Positions 7,993 through 16,828 of a stretch of DNA of 64,000 nt are shown here, piece after piece. Position 1 is the first letter of the stretch; every line of letters begins with the position of its first letter. Source of the stretch: Gilvimarinus sp. 2_MG-2023 (lineage in GTDB: Bacteria > Pseudomonadota > Gammaproteobacteria > Pseudomonadales > Cellvibrionaceae); contig NZ_JAUOQM010000038.1 in the NCBI RefSeq assembly GCF_030547685.1, forward strand, positions 32,857-96,856, in the 5' to 3' direction. The position numbers and the translations under genes were made by a program. The notes below the pieces were generated by a model. That model was not told the origin of the DNA. It was given only the letters and a program-made list of their open reading frames with translations, and made no database searches.

Positions 7993-10947
7993 TTAGAAAT
8001 TTGCTCTAACGCCAAGCGTAATACGGCGATCAGAATCGCTGTATAACCAAGGGCTACCAATTTCAGTCAGCTGTAAGATTGGCTCATTAGTTAAATTTAC
8101 TACGTTGGCCACAACAGTAACATTGTCATTGATATCATAGCTTGCTGACCAATCGAGCTGGCCGCGGGCATCGCGATAATTATTACCCAACGTAGGATCG
8201 AAATAGTCATCATCTGGATTCGTGCGATTGTAGATACCCGTTACAAGCTCGCCGACAGGGCGTACACGTTTCTCATCCTGACTGTAGAGATACTCATCGC
8301 GCCAGTTATATGCCAATCGCGTTTGGAAACCTTCGTATTCCCAATATACCTGTGCATTAAAGGTATTATTAGAGATATTTAACAGAGGGTTACCATTCGG
8401 CTGCTCGCTGTCAGCGTATGTATAGTTGACGCCGGCCCCCAAACCAGACCAAGGCCCTGGCAGGAAGTCAAACTGTTGCTGATACGCTAGCTCTAAGCCG
8501 ACAACTTCACCACTGCCGCCATTGACATCGGTATTGATAACAATACCGGTTAGACCTGCGTCTCGCTGAGCTTCAACGTAGGCTAAGTCTTGACTGCCGG
8601 TGACATAATTAACATCACTCTGACTTACACCAGCACTATCAAGCAAACAAACATTGACATATTCGGTAACATTTTGACCTTCCACTGTTTCAGGATCTGC
8701 CACGCAAGAGCTATCGGAAACAGTAAATGAATTTACATCTTTATAGAAAATCGCCGCTGAGACTAAACCACCATCTGAGAAATAATGTTCGGCTGAGAGA
8801 TCAAACTGTGTAACCCGATATGGATTCAACTGATAAGAACCCTGCGTACCTGAAACTAATGAGTTATCGACACTAACCGCGGGGCTAAGTTCTCCAAAGT
8901 CTGGACGACGCATTACCTTTGCAGCTGCAAAACGCAACACTGTGTCATCAGTAACATTGTAAGATACGTTCAAACTTGGCAAAAAGTCGGAGTAGTTATT
9001 TTCACCACTTTGATCATAAGTATTGGACTCAAGGTCGGTCGTCACATAGCGTGCACCGACTACCGCTGATACCTTGTCAAAGTCAAGGTGGAACTGTGCA
9101 TATATGGCTTGAGTCTCTTCACTGATTTGGGCGTAAGATCCCGTATTACGTACCATGTTATCTTCAATACTACCGGTTAGCTCGTGACTGCTACCCGCTA
9201 ACATTTGCTTCACTCGATCATAGGTTCCTTCAATATCATAGGCCAGTAAAGAACCGTCATACACCCAGTAATGAGTAAGCGCATTAGAACCAGAGATTCC
9301 GCTTTGTGCAAACGAGTTATCGTGATTGATCTCTTTAAATCCACCATATAGATCATTGAAATCGCCGGCCCAAGTAGGTGTTACGACACCATCGTAGGAT
9401 ACGCTAGTTTGCAGATTTTTAAGCTCATCGCCATTATTGCGCAAATCGTGCCGATCAAGTTCATAATCGCGATCGGTCGCCCGAACACCAACTTTAATGG
9501 ATGATAAGAAATCTAACCCAGAGAATGGATTTTCGTATTCCGCGTCAAAACGGATTGCAGTTTCTTCATTCTCGGTGGCGAATCGCTGATGAGTGAACTG
9601 ACGAATCGCCAGATTATCCGGATCCAATAAAGCGTCAGGATCTGAAAATTCAAGACCAGGCACGCTCAAACCATCTTGAGTCATCGTAATTGTGAACAAG
9701 TGTTCTGTAATGGTGCCATCCGCTTCATACATCTCGCGTGAGATTGGACGCAAATTAAATTCTGAATTACGTCTTTCGGCCTCTGATTTTGATTGCGAGA
9801 TTTCACCGGAAATTCTCAGCTTATCGGTTAATTGAAATTCACCACCCAAGGCATTAGAGGTCGATTCGTTAGTTTCAAAATCCGACCAGGTTTTAGGCTG
9901 AACAAACACACTGCCAGAACCAAAGTTTTGCAATTGGCCATACTGATCACTATAAGCGTTGGTTAGATCTAGATCGCTGTAGTCCTTACTGTCATTGAGT
10001 ACTGAATAAGCCTCTTGCCCACCATCCAATTCAGTTGAGCTAAGATCCAGATAGACAAAGCCATCAACTCCTTTCGGTTCCCACTGCAAAGAGACACCAA
10101 GAGCGGTACGCTCACGCTCCTCGGTTTTTTGCTCGACCGTATTTTGGCTTCGTACCAGATACTTACCACTGGCAGTATTTGCCTGATCGCTAATGCCATC
10201 GCCATCCAAATCTAGCTCGGTCGGGGTTACTAGGTTAATAAACTCATCGCGGCGTAATTCACGATCTTGATACGCTAAACGTACGGATGCTCCAACAACA
10301 CCGGCATCACCTAGGTCCCAATTGTTGCCTACCGACAGATTAAACATTGGCGCCCAATTCTCTGTGTTGTCGGCGTATTCACCGTCGAGCGAAAAGGCAA
10401 CTAAAGGCTCTGATAGATCCAGGGGGCGCACGGTTTCCATGCTGATGGTGCCGCCGAGCGCGCCTTCAATCATTTCTGGCGTGGGCGATTTTACAACTTC
10501 AACGGTTTTTAAGAAGCTCGACGGGAAATCGTCTAAGCTGATACCACCACGTCCGCTGCCCGATATGGAGCGTCCGTTTAATTCAATACGGTTTTGCGAG
10601 ATGCCGCGAATCGTCACAGATTCACCCACACCAAAGTCAGTACTAATCGACACACCGGTGATGCGCTGCAGCGCCTCTGCAATATTGTTGTCTGGCAGCT
10701 TGCCGATATCCTCAGCAACAATCGCATCTACAATTCGTGAATCGGCCTGCTTAATACGCGCCGATTCCGCCAAACTGCCAGCTATACCAGTTACCACAAC
10801 CTGCTCTAGCAGTTCATATTCCGATGGCCCTTCTTGAGCAAGCGCGGGTAAGTGCAATGAAATGGTTAAAGCAGCGCCGACCATCATCACATTCTTACGA
10901 CCGCTTTTAGACTTCAGCAGCCCTGAATAGATTTTGTTCAATTTCAT
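7993..10947 (-). CDS. TonB-dependent receptor of the carbohydrate type, probable alginate-oligosaccharide importer
   Basis: A 984-aa outer-membrane receptor. An extended signal peptide ends near 'LPALAQ' (residue 38). A TonB box (EQVVVTG) follows at about residues 48-54. The plug domain (about 60-170) shows 'LPDNNIAEALQRITGVSI' and 'VTIRGISQNRIELNGR', typical of the Caulobacter-type subfamily common for glycans. A barrel of about 800 residues ends in the final aromatic 'VRANF', as expected for outer-membrane assembly. AAGGGGT precedes the ATG. It is the first gene of the minus-strand cluster, upstream of PL6. The alginate ligand is inferred from its neighbours. No SusD homologue is present, as usual in gammaproteobacteria. 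Confidence 0.92.
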   Translation of the reverse strand: MKLNKIYSGLLKSKSGRKNVMMVGAALTISLHLPALAQEGPSEYELLEQVVVTGIAGSLAESARIKQADSRIVDAIVAEDIGKLPDNNIAEALQRITGVSISTDFGVGESVTIRGISQNRIELNGRSISGSGRGGISLDDFPSSFLKTVEVVKSPTPEMIEGALGGTISMETVRPLDLSEPLVAFSLDGEYADNTENWAPMFNLSVGNNWDLGDAGVVGASVRLAYQDRELRRDEFINLVTPTELDLDGDGISDQANTASGKYLVRSQNTVEQKTEERERTALGVSLQWEPKGVDGFVYLDLSSTELDGGQEAYSVLNDSKDYSDLDLTNAYSDQYGQLQNFGSGSVFVQPKTWSDFETNESTSNALGGEFQLTDKLRISGEISQSKSEAERRNSEFNLRPISREMYEADGTITEHLFTITMTQDGLSVPGLEFSDPDALLDPDNLAIRQFTHQRFATENEETAIRFDAEYENPFSGLDFLSSIKVGVRATDRDYELDRHDLRNNGDELKNLQTSVSYDGVVTPTWAGDFNDLYGGFKEINHDNSFAQSGISGSNALTHYWVYDGSLLAYDIEGTYDRVKQMLAGSSHELTGSIEDNMVRNTGSYAQISEETQAIYAQFHLDFDKVSAVVGARYVTTDLESNTYDQSGENNYSDFLPSLNVSYNVTDDTVLRFAAAKVMRRPDFGELSPAVSVDNSLVSGTQGSYQLNPYRVTQFDLSAEHYFSDGGLVSAAIFYKDVNSFTVSDSSCVADPETVEGQNVTEYVNVCLLDSAGVSQSDVNYVTGSQDLAYVEAQRDAGLTGIVINTDVNGGSGEVVGLELAYQQQFDFLPGPWSGLGAGVNYTYADSEQPNGNPLLNISNNTFNAQVYWEYEGFQTRLAYNWRDEYLYSQDEKRVRPVGELVTGIYNRTNPDDDYFDPTLGNNYRDARGQLDWSASYDINDNVTVVANVVNLTNEPILQLTEIGSPWLYSDSDRRITLGVRANF

Positions 10948-11035
10948 TATTTTATACCCCTTATATATTTATTGGGTGTTAATACAATCTAACTATCAAG
11001 CTCGTCCGATACATCTCATTGCTAGCCTGAACTTA

Positions 11036-11065
11036 TGATATATTAATATGCAATGTGATATATTA
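11036..11065 (-). promoter_or_regulatory. Two 10-bp direct repeats upstream of the TonB receptor gene
   Basis: TGATATATTA occurs at 11036-11045 and again at 11056-11065, start-to-start spacing exactly 20 bp (about two helical turns). They lie 89-118 bases upstream of the receptor start. The pair could be tandem binding sites for a regulator. Each also contains a TATAT core that could serve as part of a promoter, so chance in AT-rich DNA cannot be excluded. Confidence 0.35.
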
Positions 11066-11582
11066 GAAATAACTTATATCTGATTATATTTATTAGTGCA
11101 ATAGTTTTCTTAGTATTTTTTGGATGAAATTTGATCTGGTATACATCTTTTTGGACTAACTCGGCTGTTTTAAGTGGGATAAAAGCAACCCAGCCAATTT
11201 TGGCCGGGAAAGTTATAGGAATTGATACCGGCCAATTCAGCCTTATAATGCTTTTACAGCTACGCCCAAAAACGATAAACAGAGCTGGCAAAGAGCTCAA
11301 ATACCGTTAACTCAGCTTTGAAACAGGGCGCATTAAAAGTTAATGACGCCGGTATTAAGACCCGTAAAGTCCTGAAATTTGGGTATGTGATGGCATAAAG
11401 CATGACCTAAATCGTTCTAGTCATTGCAAATGCTGAATTCACTTAAGCACGCAAACACGACACAGTAAGTGCGAATCTGGCGCAGAACAAACAGCATGCC
11501 TTGGTGAGAAAAAGTTTTTTACTTTGAATTAACTAATTAACTGGACTTCAATGCAGCGCTCGTGATAATCATTAACAAACCC
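11066..11582. other. Divergent intergenic region between receptor and GntR regulator genes
   Basis: About 500 bases without a convincing gene. An 85-codon minus-strand frame (11043-11300) has no good ribosome-binding site and low-complexity content. An inverted repeat TTGGCCGG (11200-11207) / CCGGCCAA (11228-11235), arms 20 bases apart, stands out as GC-rich in an AT-rich region and might be an operator. The region probably carries the divergent promoters of the locus. Confidence 0.4.
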
Positions 11583-11600
11583 TGTGTACTTAAGTACACA
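11583..11600. promoter_or_regulatory. 18-bp perfect palindrome, candidate GntR operator
   Basis: TGTGTACTTAAGTACACA is perfectly self-complementary over 18 bases and ends 70 bases before the GntR gene. FadR-type regulators bind short, nearly perfect palindromes and commonly repress themselves, so this is the best candidate site for autoregulation. No second full copy was noticed by eye upstream of the receptor, PL6 or permease genes. Confidence 0.55.
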
Positions 11601-11670
11601 CAATGTAGTTTTATGCTTTAAGAAATAGGAATTACTCGTTGCCATTGCGATTGAAATTAATAGCTACTAT

Positions 11671-12513
11671 ATGAATAAAATTGAATTTGAAATTAAAAGT
11701 ATTGAAAAAGTTCTTCGCAATTCCTGGATTAAAAAGGAAGGCAGCTTAGTCGATCAAATTTATAAAACCTTGCGCGCAAATATTATTAATCTCTCTTTAC
11801 CACCGGAAATGCCGTTAGTGGAAAAAGAAATTGCCTCCATTGTCGAGATCAGTAAAACACCTGTTCGCGAAGCATTAATACGCTTAGAAAATGACCGTTT
11901 GGTCTCAATTGTACCCAAAAGCGGTAGCTACGTTACGCCGATTAGCCTTGAGAGGTATATTGAAGCTTGTTTTATACGAGTCAGTCTTGAGGGAGGCTGC
12001 GTGAAAAGATTGGCCGAACGAGGTATCGGCTTAGCCGAAAAAATACAAATTCAATCTATTATTAGAAAGCAAGAACAACTGTCCGAACAAGACAGTGACG
12101 CATTTGAGTTAAAAGCCGATTCGCCACACTTTGAAGCCAATGAAGAGTTTCACCGCACATTGTTTGGCTATGCAGACTTCTCTGGTGCTTGGCTTCTTCT
12201 AAACAGTGCCAAGGCTGAAATTGACCGCGTTAGACACTTAAAAAACATGATGGGGATTAATCGACAGCGCAGTATCATTGATGAGCATACAGATATTGTT
12301 CAAGCCATTTTAGATAGAGACCCACAAAAAGCTGAGCATGCAATGATACGGCACATCGGAGATATAAACGAAGAAACCGAAATAATCTCTAACAATCCTT
12401 TATTTATTAGTACGATGCAAGACTTTAACTCTCTGATTAGCGAGCAACGGCGTCGCCGTAACGCAAGCACCGCCAACGGCAGGCGCTTCGTCAGTAAACG
12501 TGTCATTTTTTGA
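11671..12513 (+). CDS. GntR-family regulator, FadR subfamily (FCD domain), probable alginate-locus regulator
   Basis: A 280-aa cytoplasmic DNA-binding protein. The winged helix at about residues 25-90 contains 'SLVDQIYKTLRANI' and the GntR signature 'KTPVREALIRLENDRLVSIVP'. The FCD ligand-binding domain (about 100-240) shows likely metal ligands in 'FEANEEFHRTLF', 'DEHTDIVQAI' and 'MIRHIGDI'. FCD regulators typically sense sugar acids and other carboxylates. A Lys-rich N-terminal extension of about 22 residues and an Arg-rich tail are unusual. The ribosome-binding site is weak. It is divergent from the receptor operon, so DEH or KDG is a reasonable inducer, by inference. Family is firm, ligand is not. 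Confidence 0.85.
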   Translation: MNKIEFEIKSIEKVLRNSWIKKEGSLVDQIYKTLRANIINLSLPPEMPLVEKEIASIVEISKTPVREALIRLENDRLVSIVPKSGSYVTPISLERYIEACFIRVSLEGGCVKRLAERGIGLAEKIQIQSIIRKQEQLSEQDSDAFELKADSPHFEANEEFHRTLFGYADFSGAWLLLNSAKAEIDRVRHLKNMMGINRQRSIIDEHTDIVQAILDRDPQKAEHAMIRHIGDINEETEIISNNPLFISTMQDFNSLISEQRRRRNASTANGRRFVSKRVIF

Positions 12514-12661
12514 TAGAGAACATAACTCGAATATTGTCTAAACGACCTATTCGACTCATCTTCTTCACGGGGTATATACGGCAGGCAGTCCGCATGGTTC
12601 CTTTACTGAAACCGTATGGCAGAAGTCATTTCACGCCTAAACATCACCCACAAAACCAGAA

Positions 12662-13534
12662 CTAAATGCCTCTTTCTTCGTCTTCGCCGGTAACACGGCG
12701 AATGCGGGCTTGCTCTTCTTCGTTTTCAGCAATAACGGCTTTAATTTCTTCCAGTACCGCGTCTACATCTGGGTCTTCTTCTTCAACGTGGTAGATACCG
12801 GTAATGGGTGTCTCGGGGGTTAATTCGCCCTCGGCAAACAGCGCCCACATTTCTCGGGCGTAATCGGTATTACTCAATTGAGGGGCGAACTCGGCGTAGT
12901 ATTCGGTGATTTTTTCCACATCGCGAGTGAACATGGCCTGAGCGTTATTATTAGCAGCGGCATCTACCGCTTGAGGCAAGTCGATCACAACCGGGCCGTA
13001 GGCATCGAGCAGTACATTAAACTCGGATAAATCACCATGTACCAGTCCCTCACACAGCATCAGCTTAATGTAATGCATCATCAGCTCGTGGTCTTCCAGA
13101 GCCTGCTCTTCGGTGAGCACCACATCATCTAGACGAGGCGCCACATCGCCCTCATCATCGGTAACTAACTCCATCAACAGAACGCCATCCACACAACCGT
13201 ATGTTTCCGGTACGCGCACCCCTGCCTTGGCCAAACGGGCGAGGGCAGACACCTCGGCATTCTGCCAAACTTCCTCTTGCTGCTGGCGACCATAGGAAGA
13301 GCGCTTAGACATTGCCCGCGCCCGGCGGCCACTGCGTACCGAACGGCCCTCTTGGTATTCGGCAGCCTTCTTAAAGCTGCGCTTAGCGGCGTCTTTATAG
13401 ACCTTGGCACAGCGAATCGTATCGCCGCAGCGCACAATAAAGATATCCGCCTCTTTGCCACTCATTAACCGTGATAAAACTTCACTGATCAAGCCATCAT
13501 CGACCAGCGGCTGTAAACGCTTGGGAACTTTCAT
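12662..13534 (-). CDS. RIO-family serine protein kinase
   Basis: A 290-aa bacterial RIO1-type kinase. Visible elements: N-terminal 'GKEADIFIVRCGD', ATP-binding Lys in 'CAKVYKDA', catalytic 'VHGDLSEFNVLL' (Asp and Asn) and metal-binding Asp in 'VVIDLPQAVD'. An acidic C-terminal tail (about 245-290) is rich in Glu and Asp. Length fits the proteobacterial group, which is usually encoded alone and has a poorly known role. It is not obviously linked to its neighbours: it converges with the GntR gene and is about 300 bases from the PL7 gene on its other side. The start is the ATG at 13534. Confidence 0.88.
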   Translation of the reverse strand: MKVPKRLQPLVDDGLISEVLSRLMSGKEADIFIVRCGDTIRCAKVYKDAAKRSFKKAAEYQEGRSVRSGRRARAMSKRSSYGRQQQEEVWQNAEVSALARLAKAGVRVPETYGCVDGVLLMELVTDDEGDVAPRLDDVVLTEEQALEDHELMMHYIKLMLCEGLVHGDLSEFNVLLDAYGPVVIDLPQAVDAAANNNAQAMFTRDVEKITEYYAEFAPQLSNTDYAREMWALFAEGELTPETPITGIYHVEEEDPDVDAVLEEIKAVIAENEEEQARIRRVTGEDEERGI

Positions 13535-13788
13535 TCTGCCTTTTCAAAGCCTTATGGGAACAAGTCAGTCACAATAGAGCCAGTTACCCTAAAGTGCAAC
13601 TGGTAGGAGATATATGTTTGGGTTACAGAGCACGGGGTGCTGGCGATGGCAGTACCTCGCAAATTCTAGGGCAATGCGGCTGCCTATCGTTAAAGCTGCC
13701 CCCAATACAACTCTCTCTTTACCCTACTGCTATTAACGTAGATTTCTGCTACAAACTCACAAACTATTCTTTATGCAGCAGTGTATGT
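13535..13788. other. Intergenic region upstream of the RIO kinase gene
   Basis: About 250 bases between the RIO kinase start and the terminator of the following PL7 gene. It should hold the kinase promoter. A plus-strand frame running through it (13594-14103) has no ribosome-binding site and mostly overlaps the PL7 gene in antisense, so it is taken as spurious. Confidence 0.5.
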
Positions 13789-13822
13789 AAAAAAGGGACT
13801 CGGTTACCCGAGCCCCTTTTTT
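13789..13822 (-). terminator. Strong Rho-independent terminator after the second PL7 gene
   Basis: AAAAAAGGGACTCGG (13789-13803) pairs with CCGAGCCCCTTTTTT (13808-13822): 15 pairs with one mismatch and a 4-base loop. On either strand the stem ends in a run of six T, so it can act in both directions. It lies 20 bases beyond the stop of the PL7 lipoprotein gene. Confidence 0.88.
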
Positions 13823-13842
13823 ACTGCAATCAACTAACGCTT

Positions 13843-15393
13843 TTAATGTGTGACCTCAAAGTCATAAAACGATACGCGTGCCAATTGACCTGGCTCGCCA
13901 CCGTTGTTCTGGTTGTAGGAGCCGGCTTTAAAGTAAAACCAATCAGAGTCGTACTCGCCCGACCAGGTAACGGTTCTGGACACCCAGCTGCCGTCTTCTT
14001 TAGTGACGGTAACAGTCATATCACGGCCTTCCACATCGACCTCGTAAGACCATTTCTCACCAAGCTCGATGCCATTCACAGGTTCGTCGGCCGATACGTC
14101 TGAACCGTATATAGTGAAGCTGGAATCGCCAAACATCGGATAGAAGATTTCTTTGCTGCTATCTTCATAAGCGAAATAGACAAAACCATTAGTATGCCCC
14201 GGCAATAAGCGGTAGTAAATTTTAAATGGCTCGTCCTCCGACGCGTGAATTTGGCCGACGATAACCCGGCCCACCATATACTCACTGCCCGCGTCCGTGC
14301 TGGTAGACACCTGATCAACCGACACCGTCGCCTTCATATTGCCATCCACACCACCTGCCTCGGCTTGATCTCCCGCTGATGCAGTGGAGATTACCCAGTT
14401 GTTACCAAGCTCTTTGGTACCGGCCGAGCTATCGAGCATTTCTCGCAATTCGGTGCGCGAGTATTTAGTGCTTGAACTGGTGGTTTCACCCTCGTTCGGG
14501 CACTGAAATACCATGGCGCCCGTTTCTGGATCGGTAAAAAACTGATCGGCGACCGCAACCGGTGGTTGAACCTCAGACGCATCAGGGTAGGTGATTTTCC
14601 ACAGGCTTAAATCGTAGTTTTCATCCGGTTCGTTACTGGTGCTCAAACTGCGCCCAGCGTTAAAGGTAGCGCCCGTACCTGAGGTCAGCGGGCTATTACT
14701 TAACTCTAGCCTGGCACTGTCGGTGTCAAAATTATCTTCGTTGGCCGATATATCGGTATCACAGGGGCCGGGCACACCATCGGAGGTGTCTTCATCCCCG
14801 GTGAGCGGAATATCCAGTACCGCGATTTCAGTAATCGAGTTCCAACTACTGTCCGAATTACCAAAACCCTCATAGCGCACATAGCGCGCCTCAGTCTCTG
14901 GTATAGAGAAATATATGGCGCCATAAGACGCTAGGTTTTCACGCTGCGTTGTCCAACTCTCGCCGTCCACACTGGTGTGCAAGCTAAAGCAAGTATTGCG
15001 CTCCGTAGGCTTAGAAAACTCAATCTGCAGGGTGTTAACGGTTTTCACTTCACCCAAATCTAGATCCAGATAAACCGTACCCTCATCGCTGTCACCCGAC
15101 CAGCGCGAATCATTGCTGCTGTCGCCATCAAGTACATTCGTCGCAGGGTTTTCCGCCTGTTCATGGGTGGCAGATACGCTACTAATCGGATGAACCGTTG
15201 TCGTCTCACTCGGCGCAGGGTCAGGATCTGGGGTTGGGTCTGGAGTAGGATCTGGAGTAGGGTCCGGATCTGGATCCGGCGCTGGCGTCGGGATTGGGTC
15301 CGAGGTAGTGTCTGAATCACCACCCCCGCCACAGGCAACCAAAGTCGTCGCGCACATTGCGAGAAGAATTATGCTTAGCTGTTTAATTTTCAT
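13843..15393 (-). CDS. PL7 alginate lyase lipoprotein with F5/8C-like module (QIH type)
   Basis: A 516-aa lyase predicted to be lipid-anchored, with lipobox LVAC near residue 21. A 30-residue Pro/Asp linker of DPTP repeats leads to a discoidin (F5/8 type C)-like sugar-binding domain at about 70-195 (ATNVLDGDSSNDSRW; RYVRYEGFGNSDSSWNSITEI). The PL7 domain covers about 235-516: RTELR in 'YSRTELREML', QIH in 'VGQIHASE', and 'YFKAGSYNQN' near the end. The ATG at 15393 has GGAG upstream; an in-frame ATG at 15408 does not. QIH often goes with guluronate-containing substrates, so it may complement the QVH enzyme at 1520. It stands alone, with its own terminator. Confidence 0.9.
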   Translation of the reverse strand: MKIKQLSIILLAMCATTLVACGGGGDSDTTSDPIPTPAPDPDPDPTPDPTPDPTPDPDPAPSETTTVHPISSVSATHEQAENPATNVLDGDSSNDSRWSGDSDEGTVYLDLDLGEVKTVNTLQIEFSKPTERNTCFSLHTSVDGESWTTQRENLASYGAIYFSIPETEARYVRYEGFGNSDSSWNSITEIAVLDIPLTGDEDTSDGVPGPCDTDISANEDNFDTDSARLELSNSPLTSGTGATFNAGRSLSTSNEPDENYDLSLWKITYPDASEVQPPVAVADQFFTDPETGAMVFQCPNEGETTSSSTKYSRTELREMLDSSAGTKELGNNWVISTASAGDQAEAGGVDGNMKATVSVDQVSTSTDAGSEYMVGRVIVGQIHASEDEPFKIYYRLLPGHTNGFVYFAYEDSSKEIFYPMFGDSSFTIYGSDVSADEPVNGIELGEKWSYEVDVEGRDMTVTVTKEDGSWVSRTVTWSGEYDSDWFYFKAGSYNQNNGGEPGQLARVSFYDFEVTH

Positions 15394-16492
15394 GATGGAA
15401 TACTCCATTTTGATTATATTTATCTTATTATTGTAATTGTTTACGATGGGAGTTGGTAGGGTACGACAAGTACAGGGGTAAGAGCAAAGATATATCTCTC
15501 AAGCTAAAATATTCGACACAGTCGGCCGGCCAGCACTAACGGGGATTAACAATCGCATAATCAGCACCGATTATTTATTCAATATCGACTCAAAATTTTG
15601 AAAATCAATCAAGTTAGAAATAACGAATATTCCTTTAGCTGACATGTAATTCAAATCTATGAACATCCTGATTGCTCACACTTCAAACCTACCCCTTCAC
15701 GAACCAATATTAAATACTATGTGTCGCCCCCAAATAAATGCAGCAATAAACGTAAACACCTTAAACAATGCGTTAATATAAGCTTGATTTTTACCAAGGG
15801 TTCTAGTTAGGAGCATTATAGGATTTCATGCGAGGATAATCAGCGTATTATTTTTTAGCTTATCCCTTCTAAATTATAGTGAGATACCTAAACAGAGAGG
15901 GTCTTGATATTTAGACAATAATCTTATCTCTGAAAACTCCCGCACCTCACTTTTTAGTGAATATTTTTATATAAATCTATATTGGCAGACTGATTTATTC
16001 GAAATTTTTGGCATTCTAGAATAAAGTTACCAACTCGAATAGAAATACTTTCAAAATTTTTTCTGTGCGAACCATTGCTTAATACTCATAACACCCTAAT
16101 CTACTGCTATTTTAAGGGCGCCACACTGAGCAATATTGTAACGTATGTCTTTATATTATGGCACTTGAAAAAACTAACCATGACCTTGCTTGATCTTTTA
16201 TTATTGAGTATTTTTTTAAAATTTCTTTTTTCATAATCATGAGCTTTATCTGCCGTCGGCATCTTACCTCTTAAGTTTTTTCTTTAATATTGTGTGCAAT
16301 AATATAAGAGCGAACAATTACTCCCATTCCAACTTTACTTTTCAACGTATCTATTAAGATTTATCATCTATCCATATTATTCCTTTTCACTTAACAAGTG
16401 TATATCACGCATGGGCGTAATCATTTCTTGAAAAATAATTTCGAACGCCCCGCAAGAGATTTAATGAATTAAGGTTTAAGCCGATTTTGGTC
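15394..16492. other. 1.1-kb AT-rich non-coding stretch
   Basis: No frame in this stretch looks coding on either strand. It is clearly AT-rich next to the operon at 16.8 kb and beyond. The end near 15400-15500 should hold the promoter of the PL7 lipoprotein gene. I recognise no RNA gene, riboswitch or mobile-element end. It may be a decayed gene or a regulatory or small-RNA region. Confidence 0.5.
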
Positions 16493-16828
16493 TTAGGGGA
16501 GGGAAAATAAAGCGAGCACGCTTTCGGGTGAATGCGTGCGCTGTGTGCAGAGGCGACACAATATACTTATATAAAAATCTTCACCTGCTACGAAGTGCCG
16601 CTTTTTGCCCCATTTACCTCTAGGCCGAATGGAAATCGATTTTAGGGGGTAAGCAAACAGGACGTTTGCGCAAGTATCGCCATCGCATGAACGAGCTTGT
16701 CGATACGGCCCGTTAAAATCGATTGGAATGAGGGAACCCAAAGGGCCAGATGTTGGGGCGCGGCATTTGGGTACTTTTGGCCAAGACCGAAAGTACCTTG
16801 CAACGCCCGGCGACCCGGGCAAGTTGAA
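16493..16828. repeat. GC-rich, structured intergenic element, probably a dispersed repeat
   Basis: About 330 bp that differ sharply from the AT-rich DNA on the left and end just before the AgmX-like gene's stop. It carries three inverted repeats: AATCGATTTTA (16634-16644) / TAAAATCGATT (16714-16724); GGTACTTT (16770-16777) / AAAGTACC (16790-16797); and GCCCGG-CGAC-CCGGGC (16805-16820). It is open on both strands (a 109-codon minus frame and a 110-codon plus frame), but the translations are Arg/Cys/Ser-rich and fit no family. They resemble spurious proteins called from intergenic repeats in marine gammaproteobacteria, from memory only. The last hairpin lies 8 bases past the operon's last stop and may act as a terminator. 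Confidence 0.45.

Noticed and set aside
11043..11300. 85-codon minus-strand frame between the receptor and GntR genes
   Set aside because: No good ribosome-binding site, AT-driven composition and no family; the region is better explained as divergent regulatory DNA.
13594..14103. 169-codon plus-strand frame next to the RIO kinase gene
   Set aside because: It passes straight through a strong terminator and then overlaps the PL7 gene in antisense; no ribosome-binding site.
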